Part shown: in pieces, positions 1 through 6,880 of the stretch
How the letters are laid out: every line of letters begins with the position of its first letter
Numbering within the stretch: position 1 is the first letter of the stretch
NCBI RefSeq assembly: GCF_020217185.1
Contig: NZ_JAIWNX010000040.1
Span: 1 to 10,000, forward strand
DNA length: 10,000 bases
DNA from: Asticcacaulis sp.
Lineage (GTDB): Bacteria; Pseudomonadota; Alphaproteobacteria; Caulobacterales; Caulobacteraceae
Direction: 5' to 3'
The notes under the pieces: generated by a model
Database searches by the model: none
Seen by the model: the letters and a program-made list of their open reading frames with translations, nothing else
What the model was told of the DNA's origin: nothing
Position numbers and translations under genes: made by a program

Positions 1-16
1 CTAAAGGGGTTAGCCC

Positions 17-2974
17 TTAGAACTCGTACTTCAGACCGAGGCGCACATAACGCGGCGTCTGATAACTGGACGGCATACCATAGGTCAGGCGCTTTTCATT
101 AACGCCCGTGTATTCCCCTTCTTCGTGATATTGATCCGCAGCTTTGGCATTGAATACGTTAAAGATGTCGGCTGTGAGCTTGACCGTACCGATCGGGATC
201 GGTTGCGACCAAGTCAGGTTAAGATCAAGACGCTTAATCCAATCCCCGTCGAACGACGCACCGCGAGGTGTCAACTTACCGTTACAATACCATGCTGTCA
301 GCGTCGTATCTACCGCGCGACCGTCCGCAGGCGTCGGATAGTAACCAATACAGCCATATTTACGCGGCGAAAGGACTGAGGCATTGAAGCCCCCACGCAG
401 ATTTTCATTAAACTGATAGGCACCGAAGGCTTTCAGGCTATAACCGTGGTGGTTCGGCAGGAAGCCATAGGAGCCGTCGGTCCAACCAACTTCATCGAAG
501 TCCTGCGTCAAGCCCGTATCGTCCTGACCGTTGTCCGACTTTACACCGCCTTCGATATTACCCTTGGTGCTTGACAGCGTTAAAGAGCCGCCAACATACC
601 ATTGACCGTCCCACGGACGTTCGAAATCAAAGGTAACCCCCTGATAAGAGCGTTTAGCCTCCGGATAACCCAGCACGTCGGCCGGAATGGTAACGGTCTT
701 GCCACCCCAGGTCGAACCAAAGTCTGAACTCAGTGTAATCACCGCGTCCTTACCCGGGTTGAGCAGAACATAGCCTGATCCGCCGAAGGTACCGTTGTTG
801 CACGAAGTAGCATCAATACCCAAATACGAGCAGACATCATTGTTGACGTAATAAAGGTTTACGTCTTCCATCGCTGCGCCGAGCTTACGGTAGGTGAAGG
901 TGACACCCGCTTTCCAGCCGTTTTCGAAGCGCTTTTGCAGACCGACAGTGAACTCGTCCTGATACTGCGGGTCAATGTTCTGAGAAACGAGGGTTTTCGC
1001 GTCGGGGATGGAACCGTCTGAGAAGACGCTTTCGCTAACGAGTGCGCCAAGGGTAGGAACCAGCGTGGTGGCATCACGCGCTGTCCAGAGATACACCTTC
1101 TGAGTGAAGAGTTCACCGCCAGCCAGACGGATGTTGGTGTTACCAGCAATCGGCAAATAATAACGTCCAAACGAGGCCGTCATTTTCGTCGATTTGTCGC
1201 CATACACATCGTAGGACATACCTAAGCGCGGAGCGAAGAGGTAATCCGTCTCAATGAACGCCGCCCCTGCCGCATTCTTGTTGACGAACTTGTCAGCTCG
1301 CAAACCCAGGTTCACAGCTAGGCGGTCGTTGATCTCCCAGCTATCCTGCGCGTAGAAGGATGTGTTCTGGACATCGAACGCGCCATTGTTGAAGTACTGG
1401 CGTGCGCGAACGCATTGAGCCGACCCCGTGCCGCCGCAGATAGCGCTACCGGCGTTATAGTACCGATAGTAGGTATTGCCAGAATAGCGTGAAACGACGT
1501 TAGCTGTCAGCTTTTCAAGATCGTAGCCAACCTTAAGGTGATGCTTACCGGCGAGGTTAAAGTAGAAGTCACCGTCTACGCGGAAGTTTTCTCGGTTATC
1601 ATCGCCTTCTTCGACGAGGATATCCGGATTACCTCTGATAACAGCGCCATCCAGATAAACAGCCGGATTGTCATCAAGGAATGATTTGGTGGTCTGATTA
1701 AAAGTGGACTTTCCGTACAGCATAGACAAGGTAAACCAGTCCGCGACTTTGCCAGTGTACTTGTAAACCTGTGTCTTTCCGCCTGAGGAATTGTTTACAA
1801 GTTTATCAACCGGATCGCCCGCGTCGAAGTGATGCGTAGCTTCTGTCTGATCATCACTGAAATAGGTGACTTCAAGACGGTGATTCGGATTGAGAACGAA
1901 GTCAAACTTCCCCCCCCAGAACGGATCTTTTTGAACCGCTTCTTCTGTGTAATTTGTCGAACCATCACCATAAGTGGCCAGCGATGACTGCGAGAAATTG
2001 CGTGGGTTGTAGAACGCAAAGAAGTAAACGTGGTCCTTAATGATAGGACCAGACAGCCAGACGTTAGCCTCTTTTTGTTCAAGTCCGGATCGGCCTTGGA
2101 AATAGGTATCGTTCTTATCGAGCGTCTCGTTCAGGTCAGAGGCGACGACCGGCGAGTTTGATGCCAAAGCGTCAGGAGTGTAATAGAAGGAAACACCGCC
2201 TTTGAACGTATTCGAACCGGAACGTGTCGTGGCGATAAATGCGCCACCCGTTGAACGACCATATTCGGCCGAATAACCGCCGGTCTTGACTTCGATCTGT
2301 TCGTAGAAGTCAAACGGGATGGTCGTGCCGCCCAGGAAGTTACGGAAGTTCGTAACATTCATACCGTTGACGTAATAAATGTTTTCAGCCGGTGATGCAC
2401 CTGAGATCGAGGGCGGGCCGAAAACGTCATTGATGGTGATGCCCGGGACCAGATCAGCGAGGGCTTCGATAGACCGTCCTACCGGGATGCGCTCTGCTAC
2501 GGTCTGAACATCAAGCACGGCACCCGTCGTCGTGCGGTCAAAATCGAGATTACGGCGCGCCTTACCACGAACCACAACGGTCTCAACCGCCGCACCACCG
2601 GCGGTGAATTCATAGTTTGAAACGGCACCCAGCGTAACTAAAACGGTCTCCTCGGCTTTGGCGCCCGAAGCTGTAGTAATAGACACGGTATAACGACCTA
2701 GCGGAATCTGCGACAGTTTGAACGTACCGTCCGCACCAGTCTTCGCCGTCGAGGTGTAACCGTTCGACTCGCCGGTGATTACCACGGTGGCACCCGCCGC
2801 CGCCTTGCCTTCTTCCGACTTCACGGTACCAGCCAGGGTGCCGGACGTAAGATCCTGCGCCACGGCGACGGTCGGTACGACCGAGGTGATTGCCGTGAGC
2901 GCTACCGCCGACAGCAGCGCACCGCACAGCGTCGTCGAGACCATCAGGCCTGATCGCTTCGATTTGTTGATCAC
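17..2974 (-). CDS. Oar-like TonB-dependent outer-membrane receptor with N-terminal carboxypeptidase-regulatory-like domain
   Basis: A 985-residue outer-membrane active transporter that would import an unknown substrate using TonB-ExbBD energy. Residues 1-39 look like a signal peptide (KSKR, then a hydrophobic stretch, cleavage after AVA39 before QD). Residues about 42-125 form a carboxypeptidase-regulatory-like Ig fold (GTLAGTV, GATVVITG, GTFKLSQIPLGRYTV). ETVVVRG at 131-137 could be the TonB box. The plug lies at about 145-255 (IEALADLVPGI, YYVNGMNV, EYGRSTGG). The rest is a beta-barrel ending YVRLGLKYEF with the usual terminal Phe. Cysteine pairs C513/C521, C715/C725 and C875/C897 probably form disulfides in outer loops. 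The start is GTG, with GGAG seven bases upstream. This architecture matches Oar-type receptors, whose ligands are mostly unknown. The gene is intact but contains a G8 tract and is less GC-rich (sample lines 48-55%) than the kinase gene. Confidence 0.95.
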   Translation of the reverse strand: MINKSKRSGLMVSTTLCGALLSAVALTAITSVVPTVAVAQDLTSGTLAGTVKSEEGKAAAGATVVITGESNGYTSTAKTGADGTFKLSQIPLGRYTVSITTASGAKAEETVLVTLGAVSNYEFTAGGAAVETVVVRGKARRNLDFDRTTTGAVLDVQTVAERIPVGRSIEALADLVPGITINDVFGPPSISGASPAENIYYVNGMNVTNFRNFLGGTTIPFDFYEQIEVKTGGYSAEYGRSTGGAFIATTRSGSNTFKGGVSFYYTPDALASNSPVVASDLNETLDKNDTYFQGRSGLEQKEANVWLSGPIIKDHVYFFAFYNPRNFSQSSLATYGDGSTNYTEEAVQKDPFWGGKFDFVLNPNHRLEVTYFSDDQTEATHHFDAGDPVDKLVNNSSGGKTQVYKYTGKVADWFTLSMLYGKSTFNQTTKSFLDDNPAVYLDGAVIRGNPDILVEEGDDNRENFRVDGDFYFNLAGKHHLKVGYDLEKLTANVVSRYSGNTYYRYYNAGSAICGGTGSAQCVRARQYFNNGAFDVQNTSFYAQDSWEINDRLAVNLGLRADKFVNKNAAGAAFIETDYLFAPRLGMSYDVYGDKSTKMTASFGRYYLPIAGNTNIRLAGGELFTQKVYLWTARDATTLVPTLGALVSESVFSDGSIPDAKTLVSQNIDPQYQDEFTVGLQKRFENGWKAGVTFTYRKLGAAMEDVNLYYVNNDVCSYLGIDATSCNNGTFGGSGYVLLNPGKDAVITLSSDFGSTWGGKTVTIPADVLGYPEAKRSYQGVTFDFERPWDGQWYVGGSLTLSSTKGNIEGGVKSDNGQDDTGLTQDFDEVGWTDGSYGFLPNHHGYSLKAFGAYQFNENLRGGFNASVLSPRKYGCIGYYPTPADGRAVDTTLTAWYCNGKLTPRGASFDGDWIKRLDLNLTWSQPIPIGTVKLTADIFNVFNAKAADQYHEEGEYTGVNEKRLTYGMPSSYQTPRYVRLGLKYEF

Positions 2975-2981
2975 TCTAGTT

Positions 2982-2985
2982 CTCC
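2982..2985 (-). promoter_or_regulatory. Ribosome binding site of the TonB receptor, fixing its GTG start
   Basis: On the minus strand GGAG stands seven bases before the GTG at 2974. This supports GTG as the start: the only nearby in-frame ATG (codon 11) lies inside the n-region of the signal peptide and would remove its positive charges. Confidence 0.7.
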
Positions 2986-2992
2986 GGATTTA

Positions 2993-3017
2993 GGGCCTTG
3001 CAGAGAGTTCAAGGCCC
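2993..3017 (-). promoter_or_regulatory. Leader hairpin just upstream of the receptor ribosome binding site
   Basis: GGGCCTTG at 2993-3000 is the exact reverse complement of CAAGGCCC at 3010-3017, giving an 8-bp GC-rich stem with a 9-base loop. On the minus-strand transcript the hairpin ends seven bases before the GGAG of the receptor gene. No U-run follows, so it is not an intrinsic terminator. A role in mRNA stability or translational control is possible but is inference. Confidence 0.5.
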
Positions 3018-3044
3018 ACTGTTATGCAGCCGTGCCCGGCTGTT

Positions 3045-3080
3045 GTGCCAAGTTAGGCACCCGCGTCATAATTCCGTCAA
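3045..3080 (-). promoter_or_regulatory. Candidate promoter of the receptor gene with a palindrome over its -10 region
   Basis: On the minus strand TTGACG (3080-3075) is followed after 16 bases by GCCTAACT (3058-3051). This resembles the Caulobacter housekeeping pattern of TTGACG and a GCTANAWC-type -10, with a slightly longer spacer. A 5-bp inverted repeat, GTGCC at 3045-3049 and GGCAC at 3056-3060, covers the -10 and could be an operator. The implied leader is about 70 bases and contains the hairpin at 2993-3017. This is a prediction by eye. Confidence 0.3.
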
Positions 3081-3180
3081 TCGCGCGTCATGAAAGATTA
3101 AATTACGACTGCAACCTGTTTCAATTAAGTCACACCAGAAACGGAAGGAGATGAATAAGGCGCAACAGGCTCCGAACGGA

Positions 3181-3420
3181 AACACAAAATCGGTGAAAAA
3201 ATGAAATATCTAATTTTTTCAATCTATTAAAAAGGATATGTCGTACTTACGCAGGTATGTCAGCTTATCTTTAGAGGCTGAAACTTCACAAATATCTGGA
3301 AGATTTCAAATTTTTGCAGATAAAATGCTGCGTTTATCCCCACAAAAGCGCAGCTTCTGAGGGCTATTCTCCCATACTGGATAAATGCATAATCGTTTCT
3401 TTAGAAACTTTTTTTGAGAA
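3181..3420. other. AT-rich non-coding core of the 549-base spacer upstream of the receptor
   Basis: Hand counting gives about 80 G+C in 240 bases (33%), with the first 60 bases near 22%; sampled coding lines nearby range from 48% to 77%. No open reading frame with a credible start and family signature was found in 2975-3523 on either strand. The region holds a 9-bp inverted repeat of TGAAAAAAT (3194-3202 against 3213-3221). It also holds a 6-bp GC stem, GCTGCG with CGCAGC, around 3328-3354. It may be a regulatory region bent by A/T tracts, or a remnant of transferred DNA. Neither is shown. Confidence 0.4.
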
Positions 3421-3523
3421 TCCAACGCTCTTTATGTTGCATCGCAGCGTGAATGTGGCACGCTATTGTGATCATTGGTGCCCCACATAAATCAGTGTTT
3501 TATTCGGGTGTTACGCTTGAGGC

Positions 3524-3673
3524 TTAGCGTTCGGCGCTGATACGCACGGCGTAACCGGTGACCGGTTCGGGGGTGCAACTGGCCACGCTTAATTGCGCCG
3601 CAAACAGGATCAGCCAGCCCGTCGCCACATAAAGGGCGCGTTTTGAAACAAAAAGGCCAAAACGGGACAGCAT
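3524..3673 (-). CDS. Small lipoprotein-like peptide of 49 residues
   Basis: A short ATG-to-TAA frame. The N-terminus carries basic residues (R4, K11, R12), then a hydrophobic stretch (ALYVATGWLILFAAQL), then a lipobox-like V-A-S-C with Cys33. This is the layout of a type II signal peptide, although the segment before the Cys is long. If lipidated, the mature peptide is only 17 residues (CTPEPVTGYAVRISAER). AGGAG stands six bases before the ATG, the strongest ribosome binding site in the window. The gene follows the DUF1499 gene on the same strand after a 79-base gap, so the two may be co-transcribed. I recognise no family. Small lipoproteins of this size include entericidin-like peptides, but no specific similarity is visible. 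A longer frame through the same bases (3492-3710) gives a low-complexity Arg-rich peptide and looks like a shadow. Confidence 0.65.
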   Translation of the reverse strand: MLSRFGLFVSKRALYVATGWLILFAAQLSVASCTPEPVTGYAVRISAER

Positions 3674-3679
3674 GACGGG

Positions 3680-3684
3680 CTCCT
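3680..3684 (-). promoter_or_regulatory. Ribosome binding site of the small lipoprotein-like gene
   Basis: AGGAG on the minus strand, within the purine run GAGAGGAG, lies six bases before the ATG at 3673. It is the main reason for calling the 49-codon frame real. Confidence 0.65.
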
Positions 3685-3713
3685 CTCGACAGATGGAGAG
3701 GGTAAAGCAAGTC

Positions 3714-3739
3714 TTAAGCCGCCCTGTTAAGCCGCCCTG
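3714..3739. repeat. Perfect tandem duplication of 13 bases
   Basis: TTAAGCCGCCCTG occurs twice in a row, at 3714-3726 and 3727-3739, in the gap between the DUF1499 and small lipoprotein genes. It looks like a simple slippage duplication. It does not affect either reading frame. Confidence 0.85.
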
Positions 3740-3752
3740 TGTGGCAAAAAAA

Positions 3753-4556
3753 CTAGGATTTGAGGCGCGCGATCAGCGCCGTGACGCGCTGGCAATTGCC
3801 GCCCAGATCGACGGCCTCCTCTCGGCTGACCGAACGGATATCGGTCTTGTCCGGATCGAGTCGCACCACAATGTCCGATTTGTTGCCCCACCACGGGTCT
3901 TCCCAGGTGGCTTCGACGCGCCAGTCGGATTTGCCGAAGACCACATAGCCCTGCTCTCTGAGGATGCGGGCCACCGCTTCGGCGTCTTTGGTATGGCCCG
4001 TGACAGAGGACGCCAGCGGGCAGGTCTGGGCATTGATGGCCGCCAGCGACTGTCCTGCCCATTCGTAGGCGACGTTGCGCCCGACATAGGGGGCGTCTTC
4101 TACCACGTGCGCCGCGGGGCCACGTGCCTCGATCAGCTTGGTCGAGAAGGTGACCGGGCGTTCCCAGTTGGTCGCCACCTCGTGAATCGGCGGACTCGAC
4201 TTCAACCTCAGTTCATAGGCGTAATAGCCGGCCAGCACCGATCCCGACACCAGCACTGCGCACAGGGCCCACGGTCCGTAAGTCTTTGGCGCCTTGAACA
4301 GCGAGATCAGCAGCGACAGGGCCGACAGGATCATGGCCACGGTGGCCATCTTTGGCACATAGTTCAGGGCGATGGTGTTGAAGCCCAGATCGTAGCTGAT
4401 ATAGCCCGTGCGCGTGGCCAGCATGGCCGTAAGGTAGGTCAAGGGCGCAAACAGGCTGAGGACAAAGGCGATCGGCGCAAAGCCAAAGTCCTTCTTGCCC
4501 GCCCGCCCGGTGTCCACTGCGGTTTCGCCGTCAAAATGCGTCATCTCGTCAGACAC
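3753..4556 (-). CDS. DUF1499 domain membrane protein
   Basis: A 267-residue protein of unknown function. Three hydrophobic segments are seen at about 25-46, 67-87 and 94-115, with a soluble domain from about 120 to the end. That domain carries DUF1499 hallmarks: PPIHEVATN (122-130), which corresponds to the family's PPIHDI-type opening, and DIRSVSREEAVDLGGNCQRV (239-258) near the C-terminus, which corresponds to the conserved RSxSRxGxxDxGxN segment. DUF1499 is common in proteobacteria with N-terminal membrane helices, and its biochemical role is unknown to me. The start is taken as GTG with GGGA five bases upstream; an ATG at codon 5 (4544) is an equally possible start. The kinase-like gene lies 151 bases upstream on the same strand. 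A TTGACA at 4669-4664 could belong to a promoter in that gap, but I see no convincing -10. Confidence 0.85.
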   Translation of the reverse strand: MSDEMTHFDGETAVDTGRAGKKDFGFAPIAFVLSLFAPLTYLTAMLATRTGYISYDLGFNTIALNYVPKMATVAMILSALSLLISLFKAPKTYGPWALCAVLVSGSVLAGYYAYELRLKSSPPIHEVATNWERPVTFSTKLIEARGPAAHVVEDAPYVGRNVAYEWAGQSLAAINAQTCPLASSVTGHTKDAEAVARILREQGYVVFGKSDWRVEATWEDPWWGNKSDIVVRLDPDKTDIRSVSREEAVDLGGNCQRVTALIARLKS

Positions 4557-4707
4557 TTTGTCCCAGCCCTATACTCTTTACTGTGCCCCGGCCCGACCCT
4601 CTGACAATCACAAGGCCGCGTCACCGGTGTACCTGTTGTTGCGCGAACAATACGCAGGGAAGGTGTCAAAAATGCACCCGTTCACGCGATATTTACCCTG
4701 ATCCCAC

Positions 4708-6156
4708 TCAGGGGTTCGGCGTCAGGGTCCAGATTGTGGTGTCCAGTTGAGGATCGGTCTGCGCCCCGGCAATGTCCGGCGTGGCGTCCGACACATCATT
4801 GCGCCTTTGCAGGACACGCCTCAGACGCTCATCCGCCGGGACGTCCATCCACAAAGCCCGGAAGGCGACGCCCTGTGTTTCCGCCAAAGCCTTCGCTTCG
4901 CGCGCGCGGTCCTGATTGCGGAAGGTGGCGTCGAGAATCACCGACTGCCCGCTCTGCACCGCCGTGCGCGCCAGATCGAACATGTGCGTGTACACCCGCG
5001 CATTCTCTTCCGGCGTATAGGCCTCCTTCGGCAGGGTCTCGAATTCCGGGCAGGCCCACAGGCGCTTGCGCATCTCGTCCGAGCGCAGCACCAGCGCACC
5101 GGGGGCGCGCCCCGTCTGCGGCGCGATGTGGCGCGAATGGGTGCTCTTGCCCGACCCGGACAGACCGCCGACGGCCAGAAGTTCGGCCGGCTTCATCTCG
5201 AGGAAGGCCTGAGCCGCCTGAAGATACATTTTCGCCTTTTCCATGGCGTAGTTGGGCGTGCCGCCATAGTTGGCATTGACGTGGCAGCGCACCCCGGCGC
5301 GCACCGACATATAGAGCGGCAGCAGTTTCAGCCCGGCATAGACGCTGTGGATGTCGTCCTCCAGCCGCGCGGCCTTTTCGACATAGATGTTGAGCACCGT
5401 ATTGGCGGCGGCGTCATGCCCCCTCACCCACAGGTCCATCAGCAGGAAGGCGAGGTCATAGAGCACGTCGATCTGGCTCAGGCGCTCATTGAACTCGATG
5501 CAGTCGAACAGCACCGGCCTGTCGTTCTCGATCAGGATATTGCCGAGGTGCAGATCGCCGTGGCAATGGCGCACATAGCCTTCGGAGAAGCGGCGTTTCA
5601 CATCCCCGACCAGTTCTGCATAGGCGGCCTGAATGGCGCGGTCATAGGCATCGACCGCCTCGGCCCCCAGTTCGTCGCGGAAGACCTCGATATTCTTCTT
5701 GTTCGAGTCAATGACGTATTTGATGTTGAATTCGTGTTCGGCGTCGCGGCAGATTTCCGAGCCGGCGTGGAACTGCGCCACGATCTGCCCGAGATCGTGC
5801 ATCAGGTCGAGGTCGGGCGTCCAGTCCGCGCGCGACTGGCTCTGTTCGGCCAGCACCCCGGCCGTATCAAAGCGGCGCATGACCAGCACGCTTTCGCCTT
5901 TGATCTCCTCGACCCCCAGATAGATGTCGGCGGCCATGCGCTGATTGTAGCGCAGTTCGCGCAGCAGGGCCTTGCGGCGCTTTTCGACCGAGGTGAAGTC
6001 GAGGAAGCCGTAATCGACGCTCTTTTTGACCTTATAGGCGCGCTTGCCCTTCAGGATCACCACGGCGCAGGAGGTGGCGATGATGTCATCCGCCCCTTCG
6101 GACAGGTGCGCAATAAGAGCGTCAGGCAACACATCAGGCGAAAAGGGGGCGGTCAT
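4708..6156 (-). CDS. Two-domain protein: aminoglycoside phosphotransferase-like kinase fold fused to a P-loop (AAA_33-type) ATPase/kinase
   Basis: A 482-residue cytoplasmic protein. The N-terminal half has a kinase fold of the APH/choline-kinase type. It has a Lys-rich strand YKVKKSVDYGFLDF (41-54), a catalytic loop HGDLHLGN (199-206, with Asp201 and Asn206), and a metal-binding FDCIEFNE (217-224, with Asp218 replacing the DFG Asp). The C-terminal domain starts near 325 with a Walker A, GGLSGSGKST (330-339). It continues with LRSDEMRKRL (357-366) and VILDATF (406-412), typical of AAA_33 zeta-toxin/polynucleotide-kinase-like small-molecule kinases. This fusion recurs in proteobacterial genomes as a bifunctional APH/ATP-binding protein with no established substrate. 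Antibiotic resistance should not be inferred from the name. It is divergent from the HAD gene across 94 bases. The ribosome binding site is weak, so the ATG at 6156 is moderately sure. Confidence 0.88.
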   Translation of the reverse strand: MTAPFSPDVLPDALIAHLSEGADDIIATSCAVVILKGKRAYKVKKSVDYGFLDFTSVEKRRKALLRELRYNQRMAADIYLGVEEIKGESVLVMRRFDTAGVLAEQSQSRADWTPDLDLMHDLGQIVAQFHAGSEICRDAEHEFNIKYVIDSNKKNIEVFRDELGAEAVDAYDRAIQAAYAELVGDVKRRFSEGYVRHCHGDLHLGNILIENDRPVLFDCIEFNERLSQIDVLYDLAFLLMDLWVRGHDAAANTVLNIYVEKAARLEDDIHSVYAGLKLLPLYMSVRAGVRCHVNANYGGTPNYAMEKAKMYLQAAQAFLEMKPAELLAVGGLSGSGKSTHSRHIAPQTGRAPGALVLRSDEMRKRLWACPEFETLPKEAYTPEENARVYTHMFDLARTAVQSGQSVILDATFRNQDRAREAKALAETQGVAFRALWMDVPADERLRRVLQRRNDVSDATPDIAGAQTDPQLDTTIWTLTPNP

Positions 6157-6172
6157 GCAGGATACTCAGGAT

Positions 6173-6187
6173 ACGGGGAAACCCCGT
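6173..6187. repeat. Short GC hairpin in the divergent kinase/HAD spacer
   Basis: ACGGGG (6173-6178) and CCCCGT (6182-6187) form a 6-bp stem with an AAA loop. It lies 17 bases upstream of the kinase-like gene start, within its probable leader. Next to it GGATAC is repeated (6160-6165 and 6169-6174). Function unknown. Confidence 0.4.
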
Positions 6188-6235
6188 CTGTCTGGACTCA
6201 GCGCGCCTTTTCGTCAAGCCATGACGCGGTGGTTG

Positions 6236-6250
6236 GTATAGACAGTTCGG
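6236..6250 (+). promoter_or_regulatory. Possible -10 element of the HAD gene, implying a leaderless message
   Basis: GTATAGAC at 6236-6243 resembles an alphaproteobacterial -10. Transcription would then begin at about 6249-6251, right at the ATG. No Shine-Dalgarno sequence is visible before that ATG, which agrees with a leaderless transcript, a common arrangement in Caulobacter. No good -35 was found, so this stays tentative. Confidence 0.25.
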
Positions 6251-6865
6251 ATGATGTTTACTGACTCGCTGCGCCCACCCGCACACGCCAAAGCCCTGAT
6301 CTTCGATTGCGACGGGACGCTGGCCGATACCTTCGCCGCGCATTACCGGGCCTTTCGGACGGCGTTAGCCCCCTTTGGTATCGACTTTCGCGCTGACTTT
6401 TACGCCGCGCGGCTGGGCTGGTCGCGCAAAGCCCTTCTGGAGTCCGTGGCGCAGGAAACCGGCGTGGCCTTCGATGCCGAGGCCGTCGCGGCGCGCAATG
6501 CGCCCCTGTTTCTTGACCATATCGACGCCGTGCGGGCGATTCCCGCCACCGAGGCGCTGGTCAGGGCCTATTATGGCAAGCTGAAACTGGGCGTCTGTTC
6601 CGGCGGGCAGAAAGGCATCGTCGAGGCGACGTTAAAGGCCATCGGACTTTATGAGCACTTCGACGCCGTTGTGGCGTTTGAAGATACGGGCATCGGCAAA
6701 CCGGCCCCGGACCTTTATCTTGAGGCCTGCCGCCGTCTGGGCGTCGCGCCGTCCGAGGCCCATGCCTATGAGGACAGTGACGAAGGGATAGAGGCGGCCC
6801 ATGCGGCGGGCCTCAGCGTGTCGGACGTGCGGCCCTACTATTCCCCTGATCCATCAAGGTGGTGA
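6251..6865 (+). CDS. HAD-superfamily phosphatase, YqaB / beta-phosphoglucomutase-like group
   Basis: A 204-residue cytoplasmic phosphatase. All four HAD motifs are present: FDCDGTLADT at 18-27 (nucleophile Asp19, acid/base Asp21), VCSGG with Ser117, Lys150 in GIGKPAPD, and YEDSDEGIEAA at 173-183 with Asp175 and Asp177. The cap after motif I is the small helical type of the phosphoglycolate phosphatase / beta-phosphoglucomutase branch. The C-terminal part (FDAVVAFED, KPAPDLYLEACRRLGV, YEDSDEGIEAAHAAGL, SDVR) closely follows E. coli YqaB as I remember it, a sugar-phosphate phosphatase acting on fructose-1-phosphate among others. The substrate here is not determinable from sequence alone. Two ATGs stand in tandem at 6251 and 6254, and either could start the protein. 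It converges on pdxH across a repeat-rich gap. Confidence 0.9.
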   Translation: MMFTDSLRPPAHAKALIFDCDGTLADTFAAHYRAFRTALAPFGIDFRADFYAARLGWSRKALLESVAQETGVAFDAEAVAARNAPLFLDHIDAVRAIPATEALVRAYYGKLKLGVCSGGQKGIVEATLKAIGLYEHFDAVVAFEDTGIGKPAPDLYLEACRRLGVAPSEAHAYEDSDEGIEAAHAAGLSVSDVRPYYSPDPSRW

Positions 6866-6880
6866 GAGGAAATAAGGTGT

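Noticed and set aside
3334..3344. TTATCCCCACA resembling a DnaA box
   Set aside because: It has two extra Cs compared with TTATCCACA, no second box is nearby, and the gene context is not that of an origin.
3395..3415. Terminator-like GTTTC/GAAAC stem followed by seven Ts on the plus strand
   Set aside because: The stem is only five pairs and AT-rich, and no plus-strand gene ends here. It would matter only if a small RNA from this spacer were shown.
3434..3490. 18-codon plus-strand frame with two Cys near its end, like a leader peptide
   Set aside because: It has no ribosome binding site, and the next plus-strand gene is almost 3 kb away, so there is nothing for a leader peptide to regulate.
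3492..3710. 72-codon minus-strand frame overlapping the small lipoprotein gene
   Set aside because: It has no ribosome binding site as good as the 49-codon frame and no signal sequence, and its product is Arg/His-rich, like a shadow translation.
3672..4604. Open frame of 310 codons on the plus strand opposite the DUF1499 gene
   Set aside because: DUF1499 motifs and membrane helices lie on the minus strand. The plus translation is low-complexity and Arg/Gly-rich.
4708..6156. Aminoglycoside resistance reading of the APH-like domain
   Set aside because: The protein is the housekeeping-type APH/P-loop fusion, without the specific features of resistance enzymes or any mobile context. The name reflects fold only.
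4747..6264. Open frame of 505 codons on the plus strand opposite the kinase-like gene
   Set aside because: The minus-strand frame carries clear kinase and Walker motifs. The opposite translation shows no family signature and is the usual by-product of GC-rich third positions.
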